Assembly (NCBI GenBank): GCA_022822575.1
Contig: JAJEBJ010000072.1
Location: 1 to 14,525 of the forward strand
Length of the DNA: 14,525 bases
From: Alphaproteobacteria bacterium
GTDB taxonomy: Bacteria > Pseudomonadota > Alphaproteobacteria > SP197
Direction of reading: 5' to 3'
Positions 7,460 to 14,358 of this stretch are shown piece after piece; within the stretch, counting starts at the first letter, position 1, and every line of letters begins with the position of its first letter. The notes under the pieces are model-generated. The model was not told the origin of the DNA. It searched no databases and worked only from the letters and a program-made list of their open reading frames with translations. The translations under genes were made by a program, and so were the position numbers.

Positions 7460-7871
7460 CAAGTTCGCACGTGGCAACGGCGAGCGGATGGCCCAGAAGA
7501 CGCCTGTCCACGGTCAACAACTTCAGACCTTCTTCCTGAGCCTGAACCAGCAACAACTCGTCGAAGGGGTCCCTGTGGTCAATCGCTGTTCTGAGAGCCA
7601 GCGCGGCATGCCGTATGGTCATGGGCAGGAATGTCACCTCCTGGTCTTCCAGCACGTCAACCACATCCTCTGGCGAGAAGCGGCTCTTGCGCGCCCCGGA
7701 TCGATGGCGGACACCGTACTTGAGCCGCATTTCCCAAATCGACACCGCGCTGACAAAGATCTCTGTCCTTGGGGAAACCAGGATTGGATACTCGGACTCC
7801 AGAAACGATCCCGGCCTGTCCATAAGGTCAAACAGGCAGGATGTATCGAGAAGAATGCGCATCACCGTCAC
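7455..7871 (-). CDS. vapC: VapC-type PIN-domain toxin ribonuclease
   Basis: 138-residue PIN-domain protein, the usual VapC length. The acidic metal-binding residues are visible in order: Asp9 (ILLDTS), Glu47 (SAVSIWEM), Asp101/Asp104 (HRDPFDELL) and Asp122 (LTVDRRLL). Family knowledge: VapC toxins are Mg(2+)-dependent endoribonucleases that cut tRNA or rRNA and stop translation. The start is taken as the GTG at 7871 because it overlaps the antitoxin stop as GTGA; the ATG at 7862 would give a protein three residues shorter. The stop falls within a few bases of recognisable brnT remnant sequence. Confidence 0.9.
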   Translation of the reverse strand: MTVMRILLDTSCLFDLMDRPGSFLESEYPILVSPRTEIFVSAVSIWEMRLKYGVRHRSGARKSRFSPEDVVDVLEDQEVTFLPMTIRHAALALRTAIDHRDPFDELLLVQAQEEGLKLLTVDRRLLGHPLAVATCELG

Positions 7872-8134
7872 TCTTGGTCGGCTTCAAGGCCCAGCACCTG
7901 ACGGCTGAGGGCCGGATCATTGAATTCATCCGGCCAGCCTTCGCCATCGCCCTCGATGCCGAGCCGTCGACGTGCCGCCTGCAGCTTCTCGAAGTCAATC
8001 CCGCCGCGTCGGTCGCAACGTATCAATTCGACGGCCGGAAGTCCGTGTCTGGTAATGACAACCCGTTCTCCGTTGCGGGCCGCAGCAACCAATTCGGACA
8101 GGCGCGCTTTCGCATCGCGGATAGCAAGTTCCAT
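7868..8134 (-). CDS. Phd/YefM-family antitoxin partner of VapC
   Basis: 88-residue antitoxin. The N-terminal segment MELAIRDAKARLSELVAAA, followed by GERVVITRHGLPAVELI, is the Phd/YefM DNA-binding fold. The C-terminal part is charged and is likely to be unstructured until it wraps the toxin. The start at 8134 has GGAGAG five bases upstream; an upstream open frame reaching 8383 has no such support and no homology-like content. The gene overlaps vapC by GTGA, so antitoxin is made before toxin and coupled to it. It should autoregulate the operon through the promoter interval at 8135-8200. Confidence 0.88.
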   Translation of the reverse strand: MELAIRDAKARLSELVAAARNGERVVITRHGLPAVELIRCDRRGGIDFEKLQAARRRLGIEGDGEGWPDEFNDPALSRQVLGLEADQE

Positions 8135-8165
8135 GCAGTCTCTCCGGTGTCCGCTTGTCTCAGCA

Positions 8166-8194
8166 TATGTATCATGGTGGCTCATTCCATTCAA
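8166..8194 (-). promoter_or_regulatory. Candidate sigma-70 promoter of the antitoxin-toxin operon
   Basis: On the minus strand TTGAAT (8189-8194) and TACATA (8166-8171) are separated by exactly 17 bases. Transcription would begin near 8159, giving a leader of about 25 bases that contains the GGAGAG site of the antitoxin gene. Short ATG/CAT symmetry around 8167-8175 could be part of an autoregulatory operator. Confidence 0.55.
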
Positions 8195-8282
8195 CACTAC
8201 TACGTGACTACATTTCTGCCGCTGAACAACCGGCGACACTGCAACATCATCGCCTGAACGCTCGCACCGAAGAGGCTTGCAA

Positions 8283-8298
8283 CTGATATCGATACCAG
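8283..8298. promoter_or_regulatory. 16-base near-perfect palindrome, candidate operator
   Basis: CTGATATCGATACCAG reads the same on both strands at 14 of 16 positions, with a perfect TATCGATA core. It lies 155 bases before the permease start and about 150 bases upstream of the antitoxin start. GntR/FadR-type regulators bind short palindromes of this size, and a GntR gene ends the operon, so it is a plausible site for that regulator. No second strong copy was found upstream of the binding-protein gene. Confidence 0.4.
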
Positions 8299-8453
8299 TC
8301 TCGCGAATCTCGCCGGGTATGGTTTCCCTCCAATGATTGAGGGGCCGGAACGAGGCGGACGTGGAAGGATCTCCATCGATCATGATGGTCGGGCGGTGGG
8401 TGACAGGGCCGGGGGCCGTGATAGCATGGGGATTGAATCAGTCGGCCAGGACC

Positions 8454-9401
8454 ATGGAACGGTTTTTGCTCAAGCGAGCGATTGTCCTAGTCGTCACACT
8501 GACGCTCGTTTCCTTCCTCGCCTTCCTGGTTCCCTGGCTCGGTGACACCGACCCTGCGCGCGCCATCATCCGCTCGCGCGTAGCGGACCTGGCGCTCGAC
8601 AGCGCTGCGGTCGAGGCGCTGCGCATCAAGCTCGGCCTCGACCAGCCGTTGCTGCATCAGTTCTTCACGTGGCTCGGCCGTGTCTTTCAGGGGGATCTCG
8701 GCCTTTCCTTCACCAGCAGGCTTCCCGTGGCCGACCAGATCCTGCGAGCCATGGGCGTGTCGGCCACCCTCGCATTGAGCGCCCTCTTCCTGGCACTGGC
8801 CATTGCCCTGCCCGTCGGCACGCTGGCAGCCGTGCACCAGGGGCGCCGCTTCGACGGCATTGTCACCTTCATCGCCCAGGGGTTTGTCTCGATCCCGGAG
8901 TACTGGCTGGCGCCGGTTCTGGTCCTGCTGTTCGCCGTCGAACTCGGCTGGCTGCCTTCCGCCGGCTGGTCCGGCTTCGAAACGCTGATTCTCCCCGCCG
9001 CCGTGCTCTGCCTGCGCCCGCTTGCCTATTTCTCGCAGGTCATGCGGGCATCGATGATCGACGTTCTCCATGCAAACTACATCCTGGCTGCCAGGAGCCG
9101 GGGCCTCGGTCTTGCAGGCGCCCTGGTCCGGCACGGCCTGAGAAACGGTATCCAGCCGGTCCTGACCGTCTTTGCCCTGTGGCTCGCCGGGCTCCTCGGT
9201 GGTTCGGTCGTCGTCGAGGTCATCTTTGCCATTCCCGGAATGGGCCGCCTCATCTATTCGGCGGTGATCAACAACGACATGCCGATGCTCCAGGGGAGCA
9301 TCATTTGCATCGTCGGCCTCGCCATCATCATCAATACGGCAGCCGACGTTCTCTACGGCGTTCTCAATCCGACCGTCACAGTCTCAGGGGACGCACGATG
9401 A
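8454..9401 (+). CDS. ABC importer inner-membrane permease, DppB/NikB type
   Basis: 315-residue permease of the binding-protein-dependent transport family. The start at 8454 gives the typical opening MERFLLKRAIVLVVTLTLVS, where the first transmembrane helix begins. A periplasmic loop follows, with the family's LGLDQPLLHQF and GDLGLSF motifs. The main membrane domain contains the EAA loop (YILAARSRGLGLAGAL...RHGLRN) that docks onto the ATPases. The C-terminal segment NNDMPMLQG... is typical of DppB/OppB. In-frame starts further upstream would add a non-conserved leader. Its stop overlaps the next start (ATGA, 9398-9401). It pairs with the permease at 9398 to form the channel; substrate specificity would come from the binding protein at 4658. 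Confidence 0.92.
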   Translation: MERFLLKRAIVLVVTLTLVSFLAFLVPWLGDTDPARAIIRSRVADLALDSAAVEALRIKLGLDQPLLHQFFTWLGRVFQGDLGLSFTSRLPVADQILRAMGVSATLALSALFLALAIALPVGTLAAVHQGRRFDGIVTFIAQGFVSIPEYWLAPVLVLLFAVELGWLPSAGWSGFETLILPAAVLCLRPLAYFSQVMRASMIDVLHANYILAARSRGLGLAGALVRHGLRNGIQPVLTVFALWLAGLLGGSVVVEVIFAIPGMGRLIYSAVINNDMPMLQGSIICIVGLAIIINTAADVLYGVLNPTVTVSGDAR

Positions 9402-10255
9402 CTTTTGTCACGCGGATTGTGCGCTGGATCATGCGTCAGCACTGGACATTCATCACCGGTCTTCTCTGTGGTGCAACCGTGGCCCTGATGCTCATCGCTG
9501 CACCAGTCATTTCGCTCCACGACCCGGTGGCCCAGAACCTCTCCATGCGCCTCCAGGGACCCGGCGGCGATCACTGGCTGGGCAACGACCAGCTCGGCCG
9601 CGACCTGTGGGCACGCCTGCTTCACGGGGGCCGGTTCTCCGTCGTGGTGGCCGGTCTCACTCTCGTCCTGTCGGTCACGATCGGCACGGTCATCGGCGCC
9701 TGGTGCGGACGGGTCGGAGGCGCCATCGACGAGTTCGTGATGCGTGTCGTCGATGTCCTCATATCCTTTCCCGAAATCATCGTCGCGCTCTTTCTGATCG
9801 CCATCATCGGCCCCGGGTTCGGCACCCTTGTTCTCGCCCTCACACTCGTCGGATGGACGCCCTTCGCCCGTCTCGCCCGCGGCATTGCGCTGGACATTTC
9901 CTCTCGGGACTACATCGTCGCGGCCGAGGTGCTCGGATGTACGAGGACCTTCATTCTGCTGCGCCACGTGATCCCCAATGCGCTGCGTCCGATTTCCGCC
10001 ATGACCTTCCTCCGGTTCGGACACAAGCTGATCACCGTGGGCGCGCTCTCGTATCTGGGCCTGGGCGTTCAGCCTCCCGACTCCGACTGGGGCGCCATGC
10101 TGGCCGATGCGAGGCAATTTGCCGCCCGTCAGCCCCTGCTCGTGTTTGCACCGGGCATCGCGATCATGGTGACGGCACTCAGCGTCACCCTGATGGGACA
10201 GGGGCTGGAGATCGACGCCGACAGGTCCCGCCGCCTTCGCACAGGCGAATCATGA
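9398..10255 (+). CDS. ABC importer inner-membrane permease, DppC/NikC type
   Basis: 285-residue second permease. The start at 9398 overlaps the previous stop and has AGGGG at 9386-9390. After one N-terminal helix comes the DppC-type segment HWLGNDQLGRDLWARLLHG (family: GTDxxGRDxxSR). The EAA loop is DYIVAAEVLGCTRTFILLR followed by HVIPN, then the family motif LSYLGLGVQPPDSDWGAML. It overlaps the ATPase gene by ATGA (10252-10255), so the order permease-permease-ATPase-ATPase is one translationally coupled unit. The gene lies entirely within a much longer open frame whose 5' part is antiparallel to family content; the start above is fixed by the family opening and the ribosome binding site. Confidence 0.93.
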   Translation: MTFVTRIVRWIMRQHWTFITGLLCGATVALMLIAAPVISLHDPVAQNLSMRLQGPGGDHWLGNDQLGRDLWARLLHGGRFSVVVAGLTLVLSVTIGTVIGAWCGRVGGAIDEFVMRVVDVLISFPEIIVALFLIAIIGPGFGTLVLALTLVGWTPFARLARGIALDISSRDYIVAAEVLGCTRTFILLRHVIPNALRPISAMTFLRFGHKLITVGALSYLGLGVQPPDSDWGAMLADARQFAARQPLLVFAPGIAIMVTALSVTLMGQGLEIDADRSRRLRTGES

Positions 10256-11238
10256 CCTCCCCCAATGAAGCGCCCTGCCTGAAGGTGGAGAATCTCGACA
10301 TATCGATCGGCGACGCCGTTGCCGTTGCAAGAGGAATCAACCTCGAGATCCGCCGGGGCGAGACGGTCGCACTCGTCGGGGAATCGGGATCCGGAAAGAC
10401 CGTGACGGCGCTCTCTCTCATCGATCTCCTGCCGCCACCGCTCAGGGTGACGCGGGGCTCGGTCTCGATCTGCGGCCAGGAGATCACCCACGCCACTCCT
10501 GACGTTCTCAACCGCATCAGGGGCAACCGTGTCGGCATGATCTTCCAGCAGCCCGCGAGCATGCTGGATCCCAGCTGCAGGGTGGGCCGGCAGGTCGGTG
10601 AGGCCCTGCGCCTGCACAGGCGGGCATCGCGCGGCGAAGCCTTCGAACGCGCCGTCGAACTCCTGCGGGAGGTCGGTATCCCGGAAGCCGGCCGGCGCGC
10701 CCGGTCCTTTGCCCACCAGCTGTCGGGCGGCATGGCGCAGCGGGTCATGATTGCCGCAGCCCTTTCCAGTGACCCGGATCTCCTGATCGCCGATGAGCCC
10801 ACGACGGCGCTCGACGTCACGGTCCAGGCACAGATCCTCGGACTTCTGGAGAAGGAGAAGAAACAAAGGACACTCTCCATTCTCCTCATCACCCACGACC
10901 TCTCCATCGTCTCCGCCGTGGCTGACCGGGTCGTCGTGATGTACGCCGGGGGCATCGTCGAGGAAGGCCCTGTCGCAACGATCATGCGCGCGCCGCAGCA
11001 CCCCTACACGAAGGCCCTGATCGACTGTTCGCTGATGCGCAAGGCCGGCAGTGGTGATCTCGAGTCCATCCCCGGCACCATTCCCCCTCCCACCCGGTCG
11101 ATTCCCGGATGCCGCTTTCACCCCCGTTGTCCCCATGCCCTCGCTCGCAGCAAGGGGAGTGTCTGTGCCAGCGACGAGCCGGTGGCGACACGAACAGCCG
11201 ACGGCCACCTGGTGCACTGCTGGGCGGCGGAACCATGA
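10252..11238 (+). CDS. ABC importer ATPase, DppD/OppD/NikD type
   Basis: 328-residue ATP-binding subunit. Walker A GESGSGKT is at 43-50, the signature LSGGMAQRV begins at 157, Walker B ends at Asp181 with catalytic Glu182 (LLIADEPTTALD), and the switch histidine is His215 (ITHD). The C-terminal oligopeptide-transporter extension has HPYTKALI and a GCRFHPRCPHA...C...C pattern. In characterised Dpp/Opp ATPases such cysteines hold an iron-sulfur cluster; whether they do here is inference. It overlaps both neighbours by ATGA. Confidence 0.95.
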   Translation: MTSPNEAPCLKVENLDISIGDAVAVARGINLEIRRGETVALVGESGSGKTVTALSLIDLLPPPLRVTRGSVSICGQEITHATPDVLNRIRGNRVGMIFQQPASMLDPSCRVGRQVGEALRLHRRASRGEAFERAVELLREVGIPEAGRRARSFAHQLSGGMAQRVMIAAALSSDPDLLIADEPTTALDVTVQAQILGLLEKEKKQRTLSILLITHDLSIVSAVADRVVVMYAGGIVEEGPVATIMRAPQHPYTKALIDCSLMRKAGSGDLESIPGTIPPPTRSIPGCRFHPRCPHALARSKGSVCASDEPVATRTADGHLVHCWAAEP

Positions 11239-12212
11239 GCAGCGCCGCAAGTCCCCTTGTCGAGGCTCGCGACCTGGTGAAGCACTATCCCCTTCGCGGA
11301 TCGGGCGGGCTTGCCGTGCGGTCCGTCGACGGCGTGACCCTCGCGATCGGACGCGCGGAGGTGCTGGGCCTGGTCGGTGAATCGGGATGCGGCAAATCCA
11401 CGCTCGCCCGCCTGATCATCAACCAGATCCGGCCGGACCGCGGCGAGGTGATCATGGACGGCCGCGATCTCCTGGCGATGAAGTCGGGAGAACTCAGGCG
11501 TTTCCGCCGCACCGTCCAGCTCATCTTCCAGAATCCGGTGGCAGCGCTCGATCCCAGGATGAGGCTGATCGACTCGCTCATGGCTCCGCTCGCCGCGCAC
11601 GATGCCGGAACCCGGGAAGAATGCCTGGAGATGATCCATGCGATGCTGGGCGAGGTCGGAATCGATGCGGGAATCGTGGAGCGGTACCCCGGGCAGTGCT
11701 CCGGAGGGCAGTTGCAGCGGATCGTCATCGCCAGGGCTCTCCTCCTGCGGCCGCAGTTCGTCGTCTGCGATGAACCCACATCATCGCTGGATGCGTCGAT
11801 TCGCGCCCAGATTCTCAATCTCCTCAACGACCTGCGCCGGCGATTCGACCTTTCCCTGCTGATGATTTCCCATGACCTTCGGGCCTTGCGCCACATCTGC
11901 GATCGTGTCGCGGTCATGTACCTGGGCCGCATTGTCGAGTTGGCTCCCGTCGAGCAGATCTTTCACGCTCCGCGCCATCCCTACACGAAAGCCCTCAACG
12001 CGGCCTCGCTGCTCGATGAAATCGGTCTCGATGCCGCTGGCCGCCTTGTCCAGGGGGAACCTCCAAGCCCCGTTCAACCGCCGTCCGGATGCCATTTCCA
12101 TCCGCGTTGTCCCCTGGCTGACGAGACGTGCCGACATCATGTTCCCGCCCTCGAAAGGATCGGGGAGGATCACGAGGTCTCCTGTCACCACTGGCGGATA
12201 AGCAGTTCATGA
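11235..12212 (+). CDS. ABC importer ATPase, DppF/OppF/NikE type
   Basis: 325-residue second ATPase, heterodimer partner of the preceding one. Walker A GESGCGKS is at 48-55, the signature is CSGGQLQRI from Cys155 (Cys instead of the usual Leu, which is tolerated in this family), Walker B is FVVCDEPTSSLD (Asp179, Glu180), and the switch histidine is His213. The C-terminal extension again has HPYTKAL and a CHFHPRCPLA...C...SCHHW cysteine set. The start ATG at 11235 overlaps the previous stop; an in-frame start at 11109 would lie deep in the upstream gene and lacks family content. It is the last transport gene of the operon and is followed 62 bases later by the regulator. Confidence 0.95.
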   Translation: MSSAASPLVEARDLVKHYPLRGSGGLAVRSVDGVTLAIGRAEVLGLVGESGCGKSTLARLIINQIRPDRGEVIMDGRDLLAMKSGELRRFRRTVQLIFQNPVAALDPRMRLIDSLMAPLAAHDAGTREECLEMIHAMLGEVGIDAGIVERYPGQCSGGQLQRIVIARALLLRPQFVVCDEPTSSLDASIRAQILNLLNDLRRRFDLSLLMISHDLRALRHICDRVAVMYLGRIVELAPVEQIFHAPRHPYTKALNAASLLDEIGLDAAGRLVQGEPPSPVQPPSGCHFHPRCPLADETCRHHVPALERIGEDHEVSCHHWRISSS

Positions 12213-12274
12213 CCGCAAGACCTGTCGCGACGCACCGGTGATATGGCACCCTGACGCCCGGCACGCGATTGCGG

Positions 12275-12982
12275 ATGGATGACATGCAGGGTTCGACCGA
12301 TCGACGTGAGGATCTTTCCAGCCGGGTCTACCGGATCCTCAAGAACGAGATCCTGCTGGTCCGCCTCGCTCCGGGCGCCGAGATATCCGAGACCATGCTG
12401 GTGGAGCGATACGGATTCTCCAAGGCGCCGCTACGCAGCGCCCTGGCACGGTTGCGCCAGGAAAAACTGGTCATCACGCGCAAGCGCCTCGGCAACATCG
12501 TGGCGCCGATCTCTATCCAGGATGTCCACGAGGTCTTCCAGCTGCGACTGCTGCTCGAGGTCGAGGCCACACGCCTTGCTGCCGGACATGTCGATTCGTC
12601 CCTGCTCACCCGGCTTGACGCCGAGGTGCGCGCCTGCCTTCCGGCCAGGGGAGGCGGAACGAGGACAGCCTATCGCGAAGCCAACTACGCCTTCCACGAG
12701 CACGTCGTCCAGTCCTCCAGGAACGGCCGGCTGGCGGAATTCGTCATGTCCCTCATCGAGCATCATGAACGCATTGTCCACTTCTGCCTCACCCTCGAGG
12801 ACCGGGACATCGAGTTTCATCATCGCCACGACGACCTGCTATCAGCGCTTCTGGATGGCGACGGAGAACGCGCAGCGGCGGCGGCCGAGCGGGCCATACG
12901 AGGCAGTCAGAAGAAGATCATCGAGACGCTGATGGGTAGTCACGCCATGCCGCCACGTGATGGCGGACCGCACGATCCCTGA
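12275..12982 (+). CDS. GntR-family transcriptional regulator, FCD (FadR-like) subfamily
   Basis: 235-residue regulator. An N-terminal winged helix-turn-helix spans about 14-80: SSRVYRILKNEIL, then ISETMLVERYGFSKAPLRSA as the DNA-reading helices, then a wing with the RLGNIV segment. A C-terminal all-helical FCD ligand domain (about 86-215) has candidate metal/ligand residues His141, His163/164 and a histidine cluster at 182-185. Family knowledge: FCD regulators respond to small organic acids or amino-acid-derived effectors and often control the adjacent transporter. Placed just after the ABC operon, it is its likely regulator. The start is uncertain: TTG 12269, ATG 12275 and ATG 12284 are all in frame and no strong Shine-Dalgarno decides. 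Its 3' end overlaps the convergent gene by 65 bases. Confidence 0.9.
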   Translation: MDDMQGSTDRREDLSSRVYRILKNEILLVRLAPGAEISETMLVERYGFSKAPLRSALARLRQEKLVITRKRLGNIVAPISIQDVHEVFQLRLLLEVEATRLAAGHVDSSLLTRLDAEVRACLPARGGGTRTAYREANYAFHEHVVQSSRNGRLAEFVMSLIEHHERIVHFCLTLEDRDIEFHHRHDDLLSALLDGDGERAAAAAERAIRGSQKKIIETLMGSHAMPPRDGGPHDP

Positions 12983-13721
12983 AGACCTTGCCCTGCGGAG
13001 CGATGAACCACGTCCAGGTCTCCTCCGGCTGGCCCAGATGGGCACCGTCCAGGAGATCCGCCACCACTCTGCGTCCGTCGGCGTGGTCCTCTCGGCGTTC
13101 GATATCGGTAATGAGGCACACCCGGTCACCATGCCGGGCAAGCCAGGCCATGTGGCTCGAGATCAGCTCCCGGGTGAACTCTCGCAGGCGACCCGGAGGA
13201 AAGGTCGGACAGTATCCGAGAACGTACCGGCGCGGCATGACCGCAAGCTGGGAGACGAGATTGACGGAGACAGCAAGGTCGAAGGGCCCATCGCCCACCA
13301 CGGGGGGACGACCTTCCGGCAAGGGTCCGCGGCACCCGGTTCGGGCGAACCGGTAGCAGGGCCAGACCACACCGGTGACGTCGAGGGTCACCAGTTCGAC
13401 ATTGGCAAGGTCACGCACGGCCCGGCGGGCCTTTCGCCCATGATGGATATCCGCCAGAACCACGCGCCGGAAGTTGCGGGCGAGCATCTCCACCGGCACA
13501 TCCAGCAGGAGTCCGGAACCGGTCACCAGGACCGAATCACGTTGCCTGCAGTCAAGAGCCGCATGTTCGATCACCTGCCGGGTCCGTGCCAGATGGGGTT
13601 GCCATTCCTCCCGGCACTCCTCCGCGCGCCGGGCAATGCCGGCAAGTTCCCTGAGATAGCCCATGGGTCCCAGGTGCAAGGGCGCCGGCGAGCGGAAGAT
13701 CTCGACGATGTCGCGCAGCAT
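12918..13721 (-). CDS. Conserved-type hypothetical protein with Rossmann/SAM-methyltransferase-like fold
   Basis: 267-residue protein I do not recognise by name. The start at 13721 has AAGGA four bases before the ATG on the minus strand. The N-terminal part (1-60) is helical. From 62 a Rossmann-like pattern appears: DSVLVTGSG (62-70) followed by LLLDVP with Asp74, a strand ending VVLADIHH (Asp91), LVTLDVTG (Asp114), then FDLAVSVNLVSQLAV (147-161). This succession resembles class I SAM-dependent methyltransferases, but the glycine loop is degenerate (GSGLLLD) and no catalytic motif is visible. Methyl transfer is therefore only a structural guess. It is convergent with the GntR gene (3' ends overlap) and divergent from the DUF1007/NicO operon. 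Confidence 0.75.
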   Translation of the reverse strand: MLRDIVEIFRSPAPLHLGPMGYLRELAGIARRAEECREEWQPHLARTRQVIEHAALDCRQRDSVLVTGSGLLLDVPVEMLARNFRRVVLADIHHGRKARRAVRDLANVELVTLDVTGVVWPCYRFARTGCRGPLPEGRPPVVGDGPFDLAVSVNLVSQLAVMPRRYVLGYCPTFPPGRLREFTRELISSHMAWLARHGDRVCLITDIERREDHADGRRVVADLLDGAHLGQPEETWTWFIAPQGKVFRDRAVRHHVAAWRDYPSASR

Positions 13722-13751
13722 GACATCCTTGAAATGTCGACTGACATGTCA
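13721..13751. promoter_or_regulatory. Cluster of TGACAT half-sites with a perfect 10-base palindrome
   Basis: The divergent interval contains TGACAT (13721-13726), ATGTC (13734-13738) and the perfect palindrome TGACATGTCA (13742-13751): four half-sites in 31 bases. The palindrome lies in the spacer just before a weak -10 (CATACT, 13750-13755, or TACTCA, 13752-13757), with TTGAAA at 13729-13734 as candidate -35. It is a likely operator and promoter for the DUF1007/NicO genes; the regulator is unknown. It does not fit the GTATGA-N16-TCATAC pattern of E. coli NikR. Confidence 0.4.
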
Positions 13752-13788
13752 TACTCAGGGTGCTCGAGGGGATCAAGGATGCGATGCC

Positions 13789-14358
13789 ATGCTTCGCAAG
13801 TTCCTCATGTCGACCTTCCTGGCTCTTGTCACCGGCACGCCGGTTCTGGCCAATCCGGATGTCTGGGTCACGACGACATGGCACTTCCGGATGTCGGATC
13901 AATCCGCTTCCGGATTCACCCTGGAGTGGACATTCGATCCCTTCGCCTCCAGCTACCTCTTCACCGTCTTCGATGCCGACGGTGATGGAACCGTCACGAG
14001 CGAGGAAGCCCAGGCGAACGAGGACGGGCTCTTTGCCCCCCTTGCAGAACAGGACTGGTACCTCACCATTCTGGGGAGCGATGAAGCGGCCACCTGGCAT
14101 GTGCAGCATGTCGAACCGGTGTTTGAACCGGAACAGTTCGGCCTGAGGCTCACCGTCTCCCTCAATGACCTCCAGGCGCCCTTCGTCGCGAGTCTCCACG
14201 ACGACATCCTGTTCTTCGACTTCTCCTTTGCCGGAGACGAATTTCTCACGGTCGAGGGCCCCCTCGATCCGACGTGCCGCTTTGTGGCAGGTCCCGGGAC
14301 AGGAGCACTCGAAGGGCACCTTTCGACCATCACCCTTCATTGCGGAGATCCGCCATGA
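13789..14358 (+). CDS. DUF1007-like secreted protein with EF-hand-like loop
   Basis: 189-residue exported protein. The start at 13789 has AAGGA at 13775-13779 and produces a signal peptide MLRKFLMSTFLALVTGTPVLA with likely cleavage after Ala21. The mature part opens NPDVWV and continues with LEWTFDPFASSYLF, the core of DUF1007 (COG3683, uncharacterised periplasmic component). Residues 62-73 read DADGDGTVTSEE, a canonical 12-position EF-hand loop (Asp1, Asp3, Asp5, Glu12) that could bind Ca(2+). Many DUF1007 proteins start with HPH; here both histidines are replaced (NPD). DUF1007 genes commonly sit beside NicO nickel/cobalt transporter genes, as here, with ATGA overlap. Its biochemical function is not established. 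Confidence 0.82.
   Translation: MLRKFLMSTFLALVTGTPVLANPDVWVTTTWHFRMSDQSASGFTLEWTFDPFASSYLFTVFDADGDGTVTSEEAQANEDGLFAPLAEQDWYLTILGSDEAATWHVQHVEPVFEPEQFGLRLTVSLNDLQAPFVASLHDDILFFDFSFAGDEFLTVEGPLDPTCRFVAGPGTGALEGHLSTITLHCGDPP

Larger units (their letters stand above)
8135..8453. other. Intergenic control region between the toxin-antitoxin operon and the permease operon
   Basis: These 319 bases hold no supportable gene. The left part (about 8160-8240) is visibly richer in A+T than its surroundings and carries the toxin-antitoxin promoter. The middle carries the 16-base palindrome at 8283-8298. The stretch just before the permease ATG has only a poor Shine-Dalgarno element (AGGA at 8448-8451, too close to the start), so permease translation initiation may be weak. 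Confidence 0.6.

Noticed and set aside
8135..8383. Upstream extension of the Phd-like antitoxin
   Set aside because: The added 83 residues resemble no antitoxin and cross the candidate promoter. The ATG at 8134 has a good Shine-Dalgarno site.
8669..9397. Long N-terminal extension of the second permease
   Set aside because: The added residues lie in another frame of the first permease and have no family content. The ATG at 9398 has a ribosome binding site and ATGA overlap.
9607..10251. Long N-terminal extension of the first ATPase
   Set aside because: It overlaps the second permease in another frame. The ATG at 10252 gives the normal ATPase length and couples to the upstream stop.
13727..13754. 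NikR box upstream of the DUF1007 gene
   Set aside because: TCATAC occurs at 13749-13754, but the partner half-site GTATGA is not present 16 bases upstream.
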